Assembly (NCBI GenBank): GCA_050743385.1
Contig: JBOGFJ010000089.1
Span: 1 to 43,823 of the forward strand
Direction: 5' to 3'
Length of the DNA: 43,823 bases
Origin: JACDBD01 sp050743385
GTDB lineage: Bacteria; Actinomycetota; Acidimicrobiia; IMCC26256; JACDBD01
This document shows, piece after piece, positions 13,896-21,603 of the stretch (position 1 is its first letter; each line of letters opens with the position of its first letter). The notes below the pieces were generated by a model, which was not told the DNA's origin, ran no database searches, and saw only the letters and a list, made by a program, of their open reading frames with translations. The position numbers were made by a program, and so were the translations under genes.

Positions 13896-15449
13896 ATGCC
13901 GGCAGCTGACGTACCTGGGGCACGCACGGTCGCCGAGATCATGAGCCGCCCGGTGGTCACGGCGACCGCATCGGAGACCATCGCCGAGACCGCCACCCGG
14001 ATGCGTGAGCGCAAGGTCGGCTCCGTCGTCGTCTGCGACGGCGAGAAGCCCATCGGCATCCTCACCGAGCGGGACATGATCCGCATCGCCGCCAGCGGAG
14101 CCGACACCGCCAGCGACACGGTCGCGGAGTGGATGACCGCGAACCCCGACGCAGTGGCATCCGACGAGGAGGTCAACGACGCGTTCGTTGCGCTGGCCGA
14201 GCACGGATACCGCCACATCCCGGTCGTCGACGACGGTGTGCTCGTGGGCCTGGTGTCGATGCGTGACCTGATGCGCATCGCCCAGATCCAGCCGGTCGAG
14301 AAGGCGGCGGGCGAGATCCCCAAGGGCCTCGAGGGCGTCGTCGTGGCCGAGACCGCGATCGGCGACGTACGCGGCCTCGAGGGCTTCTACCACTACCGCC
14401 AGTACAGCGCGGTCGAGCTCGCCGAGAAGCGCACGCTCGAAGACGTCTGGCACCTGCTCTTCGAAGGCTCGCTTCCGTCGGTCGCTCAGCGCGAGGCGTT
14501 CATCGAAGAGGTGACGCCACTGCGGGAGGTCCCCGCCGACGTCAAGGAGCTGCTGCCGCGGGCGGCCGCCCTCGGAGGTCCCGAGGCCCCGCCGCTCGAC
14601 ATGCTTCGCACCACCTATTCCATGCTCGGCGTAGACCTCGACTTTCGGCCATGGCTCGACATCTCCGCCGGTGAGCTGCGCGCCCAGGCACTCCAGACGT
14701 GCGCGGTGGTTCCCACGCTGCTGACCGCGCTGTACCGCCTCAAGCACGGGCTCGAGGTGATCGATCCGCACCCCGACCTTCCCTACGCCGCGAACTACCT
14801 CTACATGATGCAGGGTGAGGTTCCGCAGCCCGAGCACGCCCGCGCGGTCGAGCAGTACCTCATCTCGACCATCGACCACGGTTTCAACGCCTCGACCTTC
14901 ACCGCCCGGGTGATCACCTCGACCGGTGCCGACCTCGCCGCCGCCGTCGTCGGCGCCATCGGGGCGCTGTCGGGACCGCTGCACGGCGGCGCTCCCAGCC
15001 GGGCACTCGACATGCTCGACGCCATCGGCACGGCCGACAAGGCCGAGCCGTGGTTACGCGATGCGGTCGAGCGCGGTGACCGGCTGATGGGCTTCGGACA
15101 CCGTGTCTACAAGACCGACGACCCGCGGTCGGTCATGCTCCGCGGTGTCGCAGAGCGTCTCGGCGGTCCCAACGTCGAGCTGGGCAAGACGATCGAGGCG
15201 AAGGCGATCGAGGTGCTGGCCGAGCTCAAGCCCGGTCGCCAGCTGTACACGAACGTCGAGTTCTACGCCGGCATCGTGATGGAGTCGTGTGGCGTGCCGC
15301 GCGAGATGTTCACGCCGACGTTCGCGTCGAGCCGGGTGATCGGGTGGACGAGCCACATCCTCGAGCAGGCGGCCGACAACCGCCTCATCCGCCCCAGCGC
15401 CCACTACGCGGGCCCACCGCCGCCCCAGCCCATACCCGACCCGGCGTAA
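13896..15449 (+). CDS. CBS-domain citrate synthase fusion
   Basis: A 517-residue fusion. Residues 8-135 are a pair of CBS motifs (VAEIMSRPVVTATASETIAETATRM, GSVVVCDGEKPIGILTERD; VAEWMTANPDAVASDEEVNDAFVALAEHGYRHIPVVDDG, LVGLVSMRDLM), a module that usually binds adenine nucleotides. Residues 140-517 are a citrate/2-methylcitrate synthase: STIDHGFNAST with His328, GPLHGGAP with His363, GFGHRVYKTDDPR with His402, and TPTFASSRVIGWTSHILEQ. The usual catalytic Asp of the NVDFY motif is Glu455 (NVEFY). Citrate synthase condenses acetyl-CoA and oxaloacetate at the TCA-cycle entry. The ATG has a good Shine-Dalgarno (AAAGGGAG). Regulation by AMP or ATP through the CBS pair is an inference. Confidence 0.93.
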   Translation: MPAADVPGARTVAEIMSRPVVTATASETIAETATRMRERKVGSVVVCDGEKPIGILTERDMIRIAASGADTASDTVAEWMTANPDAVASDEEVNDAFVALAEHGYRHIPVVDDGVLVGLVSMRDLMRIAQIQPVEKAAGEIPKGLEGVVVAETAIGDVRGLEGFYHYRQYSAVELAEKRTLEDVWHLLFEGSLPSVAQREAFIEEVTPLREVPADVKELLPRAAALGGPEAPPLDMLRTTYSMLGVDLDFRPWLDISAGELRAQALQTCAVVPTLLTALYRLKHGLEVIDPHPDLPYAANYLYMMQGEVPQPEHARAVEQYLISTIDHGFNASTFTARVITSTGADLAAAVVGAIGALSGPLHGGAPSRALDMLDAIGTADKAEPWLRDAVERGDRLMGFGHRVYKTDDPRSVMLRGVAERLGGPNVELGKTIEAKAIEVLAELKPGRQLYTNVEFYAGIVMESCGVPREMFTPTFASSRVIGWTSHILEQAADNRLIRPSAHYAGPPPPQPIPDPA

Positions 15450-15450
15450 C

Positions 15451-15485
15451 CGCGCCCGCACGCCGACACGCCGGCCGCGGGCGCG
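15451..15485. terminator. Hairpin between convergent genes
   Basis: CGCGCCCG (15451-15458) and CGGGCGCG (15478-15485) are perfect inverted arms with a 19-base loop, lying between the convergent citrate synthase and peroxiredoxin stops. It can serve both genes as a factor-independent-like terminator; there is no U-tract. Confidence 0.5.
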
Positions 15486-15494
15486 ACCAGAGAG

Positions 15495-15980
15495 CTACAG
15501 GTGCTCGAGAACCTTGTCGGCGCCGCTCACGTCGACACCGGGCCCGCTCTCCACGAAGAGCTGTTCCACGACGCCGTCTTGGAGGATGGCGGCGTAGCGC
15601 TGCGAGCGAAGCCCGAGGCCGAACCCGGAGCCGTCGAACTCGAGTCCCACCGATCGGGCGAAGTCGCCGTTGCCGTCTCCGATCATCAGCACCGAGTCGC
15701 CGACCTTCTGGTCCTGGGCCCACGCGTGCATCACGAAGGCATCGTTGACGGCGATGCAGGCGATGGTGTCGACGCCCTTCTCCTGGAGCTGCTCCGCCAG
15801 CGTGACGAAACCGGGCAGGTGGTAGTTCGAGCAGCCGGGCGTGAAGGCGCCCGGCACCGCGAACACCACCACCCTGCCGCGGCCGAGCAGCTCGCCGGTC
15901 TGGGCCTGCTTCGGCATCCCGTCGTCGCCGCTGATCGCGACCTGGACGTCGGGGATGCGGTCACCTACGGCGATGCTCAT
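15495..15980 (-). CDS. Peroxiredoxin (Prx5/AhpE-like redoxin family)
   Basis: A 161-residue peroxiredoxin of the Prx5 type: MSIAVGDRIPDVQVAIS, then VVVFAVPGAFTPGCSNYHLPGFV with the peroxidatic Cys in the PxxxTxxC motif, IACIAVNDAFVMHAWAQDQ and a C-terminal LRSQRYAAILQDGVVEQLFVE. It reduces hydroperoxides using thiols such as glutaredoxin or mycothiol systems in the cytosol. Only one other Cys (in IACIAVND) is present. The gene converges with the citrate synthase fusion. The nearby thioredoxin-reductase-like gene at 17364 is on the other strand, so joint function is only suggested by proximity. Confidence 0.94.
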   Translation of the reverse strand: MSIAVGDRIPDVQVAISGDDGMPKQAQTGELLGRGRVVVFAVPGAFTPGCSNYHLPGFVTLAEQLQEKGVDTIACIAVNDAFVMHAWAQDQKVGDSVLMIGDGNGDFARSVGLEFDGSGFGLGLRSQRYAAILQDGVVEQLFVESGPGVDVSGADKVLEHL

Positions 15981-16040
15981 CGTGCCGTCATTCCTGGTCC
16001 TCCCGGTCGACCTTCGACGGTTTCGGGGAGCGACAGCATG

Positions 16041-16328
16041 TCATGACCAGTCGATCCGAGTCGCTCCGGCGGCCTCGGGGTGACGGCGGAGCCAATTCCC
16101 GGCGAACGGGCAGAGCGGCACGATCGTGAGCCCGTCGGCGACGGCGTGGTCGACGGCCGCTTGCACGAGCTTGCCTCCGACACCTCGGCCCGAGAGCTCG
16201 TCGGGTACTTCGGTATGGACCAGGATCAGCCGATCGCCGTGACGCCGGAACCAGAGCTCGGCGGTCCCGTCGGGGAGCGACAGCTCGAAGCGGCCGGACC
16301 GATCGTCGCGAACCACCGTCTCGGGCAT
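16041..16328 (-). CDS. GNAT-like N-acetyltransferase, YjdJ type
   Basis: A 95-residue short acetyltransferase of the YjdJ/GNAT-fold group. It has RDDRSGRFELSLPDGTAELWFRRHGDRLILVHTEVPDELSGRGVGGKLVQAAVDHAVADGLTIVPLCPFAGNWLRRHPE, where SGRGVGGKLV is the acetyl-CoA loop and CPFAGNWL the conserved strand of this small family. Substrates are not known. It starts at the ATG at 16328, 61 bases from the divergent DUF1353 gene, and lies 60 bases upstream of the peroxiredoxin gene on the same strand. Confidence 0.85.
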   Translation of the reverse strand: MPETVVRDDRSGRFELSLPDGTAELWFRRHGDRLILVHTEVPDELSGRGVGGKLVQAAVDHAVADGLTIVPLCPFAGNWLRRHPEAAGATRIDWS

Positions 16329-16389
16329 GCAGGTGCCAACGGCGTCGCCGCCACGCCTGTTCCCGTCTACGGTTCAACGGGGGTTCACG

Positions 16390-17322
16390 ATGCCGTTCGT
16401 CCCGGATTCGTTGGCGCTCGTCGCGGGTGGCCCAGAGAAGCCGTACGAGTGGTCGATGACCACGGAGCTCAGCTGGACGGGCACGTTCCGCGGGAACATC
16501 GGCCGGCTCCTCGTCCCCGCGTCGACGAGCCGGCCGTTCAAGACGGACCTCGCGTCGGTGCCGAGGGTGATGACGTGGTTGTTCCCTCGGTACGGGCAGT
16601 ACACGAAGGCCGCGGTGCTGCACGACTATCTGTGCCAGACGGTCGGACGCGAGACGATCGCGGTCTATCCGACCCAGTCCGACGACGGCGCCGAGGACGA
16701 CGGCGCCGATGACGACAGCGCCGATGACGACAGCGGTGGCGGCGGCGAGGCGGTCGCGCCGCAGCTGATCGAGGTCGCGGACCGGTCCGATGCCGACGAG
16801 ATCTTCCGGCTCGTGATGACGGAGTTGGACGTTCCGTGGGCGCGGCGGTGGCTGATGTGGTCGGCGGTGAGCTGGGCGACGCTCGTCACCAGCCTGTGGC
16901 CGGGCCGCAGCAGCAAAGGGACGTTGCGGAAGATCGGCCGCGTCGTCGTCGCCGCCGGCGGCCTTGCGGTGGTCGCCCTCGTTGCTCTGTTGTGGGAAAC
17001 CGGGGTGCTCCGGGCCGTGCTCCTGGTGCTGGCGGGCTCGACCGGGCTCGCGGCCGTGGTGATGGTGGCCGGGTACATCGCGCTGGGCCGTTGGGACCGA
17101 TGGCTCGTGTACCTCGCGGCCTTCGGCATGACCGTGGCGTCGCTCCCGCTCCTCGTCACCGGCGGGGTGATCGGGATCCTGCTCGTCCTCTACCTCCTCT
17201 TCGAGGATGCCTTCTCCGGCTTTCGCGCCACCCGGGCGCGTCTCGGTCGCCTGTGGGCGCGGCCGCCGGCGGTCGCGGCCACACCTCGCGACGAGCGGAT
17301 CGAGGCCGTACGCGGCAGCTGA
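16390..17322 (+). CDS. DUF1353 protein with acidic linker and C-terminal membrane helices
   Basis: A 310-residue protein. Residues 1-95 match DUF1353, a short domain best known from phage: FKTDLASVPRVMTWLFPRYGQYTKAAVLHDYLCQTV. An acidic low-complexity stretch (about 102-122, with repeated DDGA/DDDSA units) follows, then DADEIFRLVMTELDVPWARRWLMWSAV and at least three hydrophobic segments (about 188-210, 215-240 and 250-285), so the C-terminal half is membrane-embedded. The function is unknown. The DNA of the acidic stretch is itself repetitive (GACGACGGCGCCG-type units). The start is the ATG at 16390; the frame is open upstream to 16327, but that would overlap the divergent gene's start region. 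Confidence 0.78.
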   Translation: MPFVPDSLALVAGGPEKPYEWSMTTELSWTGTFRGNIGRLLVPASTSRPFKTDLASVPRVMTWLFPRYGQYTKAAVLHDYLCQTVGRETIAVYPTQSDDGAEDDGADDDSADDDSGGGGEAVAPQLIEVADRSDADEIFRLVMTELDVPWARRWLMWSAVSWATLVTSLWPGRSSKGTLRKIGRVVVAAGGLAVVALVALLWETGVLRAVLLVLAGSTGLAAVVMVAGYIALGRWDRWLVYLAAFGMTVASLPLLVTGGVIGILLVLYLLFEDAFSGFRATRARLGRLWARPPAVAATPRDERIEAVRGS

Positions 17323-17363
17323 GAAGATGGCGCGGGTCACACCCCGTCGACGGAGGCACTCGC

Positions 17364-19040
17364 ATGGCAGAGAACCATGGGGGCGACGGTTCCGACGTCG
17401 CTTCCGACGCCGCCCCCGCCCCCCTCAGCCAGTCGGCGCTAGAGGAGATTGCGACCTTCGGCGACGAGCGGACGGTCGCCGAGGGGGACGTGCTCTTCCG
17501 AGCCGGTGACTTGTCCTACGACTTCTTCGTGGTGCTCGACGGCGAGATCGAGATCGTCCGGCCGCACGACGACGGCGATGTCCTGCTCGCGGCGCACGGC
17601 GCGGGGCGATTCCTGGGGGAGCTGAACCTGCTGACGGGACAGCGGGCGTACCTGACCGCCCGCGTCTCCCGAGCCGGGCGGGTGCTGGCGATCGGGCCCG
17701 ACGACTTCCGCCGGCTCATGAACTCCAAGCCCGCCATCGCCGACACGATCTTTCGCGCCTTCGTTGCCCGCCGGGAGCTGCTCCGCGCCGGCGAGGGGGC
17801 GCGTGCGGTGCGCATCGTCGGCTCCCGGTACTCGCCGGAGGCGCTCGCGCTGCGCGGGTTCGCGACGCGGTCCCGGGTCCCCCACACCTGGATCGACGTC
17901 GAGGATGCCGACGATGCCGGGGTTCTCCTGGCGAGCATGGGCGTTCGCGCGCCCCACCTCCCGGTCGTGATCACACCGACGGCCATCCTGCGTCGTCCCT
18001 CGCCAGGACAGTTCGCCGAGCATCTCGGGCTCACGTTCCGCACGGCCCCCGGATACACATTCGATCTGGTCGTGGTCGGGACCGGTCCCGGCGGCCTCGC
18101 CGCGGCGGTGTACGGCGCGTCGGAGGGTCTGGCGACCGTCTCCGTCGATGCGGTCGCAGCCGGCGGGCAGGCGGGCTCGAGCTCACGGATCGAGAACTAC
18201 GTCGGGTTCCCGAGCGGCATCTCCGGCGATGAGCTGACATCGCGGGCTGCCACCCAGGCCCAGCGCCTGGGAGCCCGACTGAATGCTCCGTGCGAGGTTG
18301 CCGGCCTTCGCGTCGAGGACACCTTCCACGTCGTCGAGCTCGCCGACGGCAGCGAGATCCCGAGTCGTTCGGTGATCGTCGCGTCGGGGGCGCGCTACCA
18401 GCGCCTCGCGGTCGACGACCTCGAGCGCCTCGAAGGAGCGGGCGTGTACTACGCCGCCACCGACCTGGAGGCACGGATCTGCAGCGGCCACGACGTCATC
18501 GTCGTCGGCGGCGGCAATTCGGCCGGCCAGGGGGCGATCTATCTCGCCCAACAGGGCAGCCGAGTCTCGATCGCGATTCGCGGGGGTGACCTGTCGAAGC
18601 GCATGTCGCGGTACCTGGTCGAACGGATCGAGGCCGACCCCCGCATCGAGCTGCTGACGACCACCGAGGTCAGGGCGCTCGCCGGAGGGCGTCATCTCGA
18701 GCGAGTCACACTCGAAGACACCGCGACCGGGAGGCGACGAGAGGTCGTATGCAGTGGCTTGTTCTGCTTCATCGGTGCCGAGCCCGCGACTGCGTGGCTG
18801 CGGGGCACGATCGCGCTGGACGCCGCCGGGTTCGTCCTGACCGATCGCGCCCTCCCCGAGTCGGTCGTCGCGAGCCCGGTGTTCGCGACGCGCGAGCCGC
18901 TGCCGTTCGAGACGTCGGTCCCGGGAGTGTTCGCGGTCGGTGACGTGCGGCACGGCTCCCAGAAGCGCGTCGCGGCCGCCGTCGGCGAAGGCTCGAGCGC
19001 GGTGCGGTCGGTGCACGAGCACCTGGCGTTGGTCAGCTGA
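17364..19040 (+). CDS. Cyclic nucleotide-binding / glutaredoxin-like / thioredoxin reductase-like fusion
   Basis: A 558-residue, three-module protein. Residues 25-140 are a cyclic nucleotide-binding domain (VAEGDVLFRAGDLSYDFFVVLDGEIEIV, GRFLGELNLLTGQRAYLTARV). Residues 148-225 look like a glutaredoxin fold (RIVGSRYSPEALALRGFATR, HLPVVITP), but the usual CPYC is SRYSPEA without cysteines. Residues 232-558 are a thioredoxin-reductase-like FAD/NAD(P)H oxidoreductase: VVVGTGPGGLAAA for FAD, VIVVGGGNSAGQGA for NAD(P)H, GVFAVGDVR at the C-terminal FAD site. The redox CxxC of thioredoxin reductase is missing (YYAATDLEARIC). GGAGG stands 8 bases before the ATG. The protein probably accepts electrons from NAD(P)H under cyclic-nucleotide-like control, with an unknown acceptor. 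Confidence 0.92.
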   Translation: MAENHGGDGSDVASDAAPAPLSQSALEEIATFGDERTVAEGDVLFRAGDLSYDFFVVLDGEIEIVRPHDDGDVLLAAHGAGRFLGELNLLTGQRAYLTARVSRAGRVLAIGPDDFRRLMNSKPAIADTIFRAFVARRELLRAGEGARAVRIVGSRYSPEALALRGFATRSRVPHTWIDVEDADDAGVLLASMGVRAPHLPVVITPTAILRRPSPGQFAEHLGLTFRTAPGYTFDLVVVGTGPGGLAAAVYGASEGLATVSVDAVAAGGQAGSSSRIENYVGFPSGISGDELTSRAATQAQRLGARLNAPCEVAGLRVEDTFHVVELADGSEIPSRSVIVASGARYQRLAVDDLERLEGAGVYYAATDLEARICSGHDVIVVGGGNSAGQGAIYLAQQGSRVSIAIRGGDLSKRMSRYLVERIEADPRIELLTTTEVRALAGGRHLERVTLEDTATGRRREVVCSGLFCFIGAEPATAWLRGTIALDAAGFVLTDRALPESVVASPVFATREPLPFETSVPGVFAVGDVRHGSQKRVAAAVGEGSSAVRSVHEHLALVS

Positions 19041-19053
19041 TCCCGGAGGCGAC

Positions 19054-19341
19054 ATGGCCATCTGTGCGCATCTCGACACCATTGGCGACGTCACACCCCG
19101 CGACGACGGGTGCCAGGAGTGTCTCCAGACCGGCGACGAGTGGGTGCACCTCCGCGTGTGCCAGCAGTGCGGGCACGTCGGTTGCTGCGACAGCTCCCCC
19201 AACCGGCATGCCACCGCCCACTTCCGTTCGACGGCGCATCCGGTCGTGCGCTCGTTCGAACCGGGAGAGGAATGGTTCTGGTGTTTCGCCGACGAAGTCA
19301 TGTTCGAGCTCGACGTGCCCCCTGGGCCGTCGCATTGGTGA
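19054..19341 (+). CDS. UBP-type zinc finger domain protein
   Basis: A 95-residue protein made up almost entirely of a UBP-type zinc finger. The ligand pattern is complete: Cys4 and His6 (ICAHLD), Cys20 and Cys23, Cys36 and Cys39, Cys44, His52, His56 and His62, with the hydrophobic patch VGCCDSSPNRHATAHFRSTAHPVVRSFEPGEEWFWC. In eukaryotes this finger binds the ubiquitin C-terminus; bacterial copies are of unknown function. It has its own Shine-Dalgarno (GGAGG) and starts 13 bases after the fused reductase, so the pair is an operon and probably a functional unit. Confidence 0.93.
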   Translation: MAICAHLDTIGDVTPRDDGCQECLQTGDEWVHLRVCQQCGHVGCCDSSPNRHATAHFRSTAHPVVRSFEPGEEWFWCFADEVMFELDVPPGPSHW

Positions 19342-19366
19342 CGTCAGCCCATCGTCGAGTGGAGAA

Positions 19367-19398
19367 CCCGACCCGCTGTCGGTGACGGTCACGTCGGG
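19367..19398. terminator. Stem-loop between convergent UBP-finger and glycosyltransferase genes
   Basis: CCCGAC (19367-19372) and GTCGGG (19393-19398) pair around a 20-base loop that contains the small palindrome GGTGACGGTCAC. It lies between two convergent stop codons (19341 and 19402), so a shared terminator is likely but not certain. Confidence 0.35.
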
Positions 19399-19401
19399 GC
19401 G

Positions 19402-20547
19402 TCAATCGAGGATCGCCTCGAGCTCGGCCGCGGCGGCAGCCGCACCACCCTCGTCGGCGCTGACCTTCGCGAGCGATGCGGCTGCATGGCGATAGCTCGC
19501 CTCGGAGAGAACCAGCTCGAGTGCCCGCCTGATGTCACCGGCGGTCGCGCTCCGCGCAAGCGTGGTGCCGGCACCCAGATCCGCGACGCGCTGGGCATTC
19601 AACGGCTGGTCTCGGTCGATCGGCGTGCACACCAGCGGGACGCCAAAGCTCAGCGCGGCGGCAACGCTTCCGAGACCGGCGTGGGTCACCATCACGTCTG
19701 TGCCGGTCATCACCTGCACATGCGGGACGAAGTCGACGACTGCCACGTTGGACGGTGCGCGAAGGGAGCCGATGTCGACCTGGCCGGCCGTGCTGACGAG
19801 CGCCCTCGCTGCGATGCCCTCGAGCGCATCGACGATCGTCTGGAGCAGCCCCTCGTGCGCCTGGTATGTCGTACTCAAGCCGACGAGGACGGTCGGCCCG
19901 TCTCCTGGCGGAAACCGGCCTGCTGCATCGACGCCGATCGTGCCGCCACGCGGACCGAGGAAGCCGAAATGTCGCATGGCGGTCGGGACGTCGGCGACCG
20001 CGGCGTCGAACACGCTCGGAACGACGGCGAAGAGACGGTCGTGACTGGCGAACGCTGCCGGCCAATCGTCCACGGCCGCGAGGCCATAGGCGTGCCGCGT
20101 CTGGTTGATCGCCGATCCGAGCAGCGGCCAAAGGTCAGCGAACCAGGTGTCGACGAACGTCTTGTACATGCTGTGCAGCAGGACGACGGATGGCTGGGCG
20201 AGCGCTTCCGCCGCCGCGAGGCCACCGCCGAGATTCGCGTCCACGACGATGAGGTCGGCCCTGCGATCGCGCGCCAGCGCTGTGACATCGTCGCCCACTG
20301 ACGTGCCGGTGATGACAGGCACGGTCAGCGCAAACTGCTCCTCGAGAAGCTCGCGGCGCGCGTAGTCGGGAATGGCGGAGAACGCGAAGAACCGGCATCC
20401 CGCTCTTTCGGCGCGCCGCTTCACCGAGGGCTGACTGAGGAAGGAGACCTCGTGCCCAGACCGCACGAGCACCTCTGCGATCGCGAGCATCGGAGGGACC
20501 GTGCCGCCGGCGTCGTGACACGTGAGGAGAAAGCGCCTCGGCTTCAT
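19402..20547 (-). CDS. Glycosyltransferase (GT1/MGT-like, UGT fold)
   Basis: A 381-residue GT-B-fold glycosyltransferase. It starts MKPRRFLLTCHDAGGTVPPMLAIAEVLVRSGHEVSFLSQP, typical of the acceptor-binding half, and has in its C-terminal half FVPHVQVMTGTDVMVTHAGLGSVAAALSFGVPLVCTPIDRDQPLNAQRVADLGAGTTL, the nucleotide-sugar signature with His and Asp/Gln in the D-Q motif (IDRDQPLNA). It likely uses a UDP- or dTDP-sugar to glycosylate a small hydrophobic acceptor. No signal peptide. The gene lies 27 bases downstream of the arginase-family gene on the same strand. Confidence 0.9.
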   Translation of the reverse strand: MKPRRFLLTCHDAGGTVPPMLAIAEVLVRSGHEVSFLSQPSVKRRAERAGCRFFAFSAIPDYARRELLEEQFALTVPVITGTSVGDDVTALARDRRADLIVVDANLGGGLAAAEALAQPSVVLLHSMYKTFVDTWFADLWPLLGSAINQTRHAYGLAAVDDWPAAFASHDRLFAVVPSVFDAAVADVPTAMRHFGFLGPRGGTIGVDAAGRFPPGDGPTVLVGLSTTYQAHEGLLQTIVDALEGIAARALVSTAGQVDIGSLRAPSNVAVVDFVPHVQVMTGTDVMVTHAGLGSVAAALSFGVPLVCTPIDRDQPLNAQRVADLGAGTTLARSATAGDIRRALELVLSEASYRHAAASLAKVSADEGGAAAAAAELEAILD

Positions 20548-20574
20548 CTCTTACCCCACTCGGCAGAGAGAGCG

Positions 20575-21474
20575 CTAGCCCGGGCGAAGGTGGCGGTCGT
20601 CGAGAGCACTGACGAGGCGGGCGACGAGTGCTCGGGCGATGGCGCCGGCAGGGTCGAGGGAAGGGTTGAAGATGGTGACTTCCAGACCAACGGCCTCGCC
20701 ACTCTCGACGGCCACGCGAATCACTGTCTCCAACTCGTTCCAGCTGAGCCCGCCGGGCAATCGGTAGTCGACGGCCGGCATGACGGCGTCGTCCAGCACG
20801 TCGCAGTCGAGATGGATCCAGAAGCCCGCGAGCTCGGGTCGACGCAGGCGCTCGAGGGCCTCGTGCGCGGCGGCATCGGCGCCTCGCTCCCGCACGGTCG
20901 CCAGATCGAGGACGGCGACGGCGGTGTCCTCGATGCGCTGGCTTCCCGCCCGCTCTGCCTCTTCGGCATCTCGGCGTCCGACCACCACCACGTCCTCGTC
21001 CCGGACCAACGGTCCCTGCCCGTCGAGTTCGGCCACGACCCGTGGCCCGCGTCCGGTGGCGAGGGCCAGGTCCATCGACGCCGCCTCTCCGTTGGGTTCG
21101 GCTTCCGGTTGGTAGAAGTCGGCGTGGCCGTCGAGGAACAGCAGGCCGTGGCGACCGCGCCGTCTCAGTGCAAGCAGGTTGCCGAGCAGGATCGAGCAAT
21201 CGCCGCCGAGCACAACCGGTACCTCGCCACTGTCGAGCACCTCGCCGGTGGCGTCAGCCAACTGATGGGCGTAATCGCGCAGGCCCGTCGGATTGCGCAG
21301 CCCCGTCGTGGTGTCGCGCCTTGGGTCATACGGCGGCGGGATGACAACGGCTGCTCGGCGCGCCCCCAGCGCATCGGCCAGGCCTGCCTCGAGAAGGGCT
21401 GCCGGAAGACGCTCGACCCCGCCAGGGAAGAGGCCCAGAACGGAGGGAGCCTCGATGATGGCGTAGCCGCCCAT
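20575..21474 (-). CDS. Arginase/agmatinase/formimidoglutamase family (ureohydrolase)
   Basis: A 299-residue manganese hydrolase. The metal motifs are all there: PVVLGGDCSILLG, LLFLDGHADFYQP (Asp and His ligands) and FWIHLDCDVLDDAVMPAV (two Asp); MGGYAIIEAPSVLGLFPGGVERLP begins the protein. Such enzymes hydrolyse the guanidino or formimino group of arginine, agmatine or formiminoglutamate, releasing urea or formamide. The substrate is not obvious from the sequence. A GTG nine bases upstream (21483) is an alternative start; I chose the ATG at 21474 since GAGGAAG lies 10 bases before it. It probably forms an operon with the glycosyltransferase. Confidence 0.88.
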   Translation of the reverse strand: MGGYAIIEAPSVLGLFPGGVERLPAALLEAGLADALGARRAAVVIPPPYDPRRDTTTGLRNPTGLRDYAHQLADATGEVLDSGEVPVVLGGDCSILLGNLLALRRRGRHGLLFLDGHADFYQPEAEPNGEAASMDLALATGRGPRVVAELDGQGPLVRDEDVVVVGRRDAEEAERAGSQRIEDTAVAVLDLATVRERGADAAAHEALERLRRPELAGFWIHLDCDVLDDAVMPAVDYRLPGGLSWNELETVIRVAVESGEAVGLEVTIFNPSLDPAGAIARALVARLVSALDDRHLRPG

Positions 21475-21603
21475 TCCTCCCACTTCCTCACCGGAACCCG
21501 GGCGCCGAAGGACGCGCAGGTGCTCCGACCAATTGTCGCTCGCGCCGCAGATCGGTCGTCAGTTTCGCTTCACCGACACTGACGACCACCTCAGCCCAGG
21601 GTG

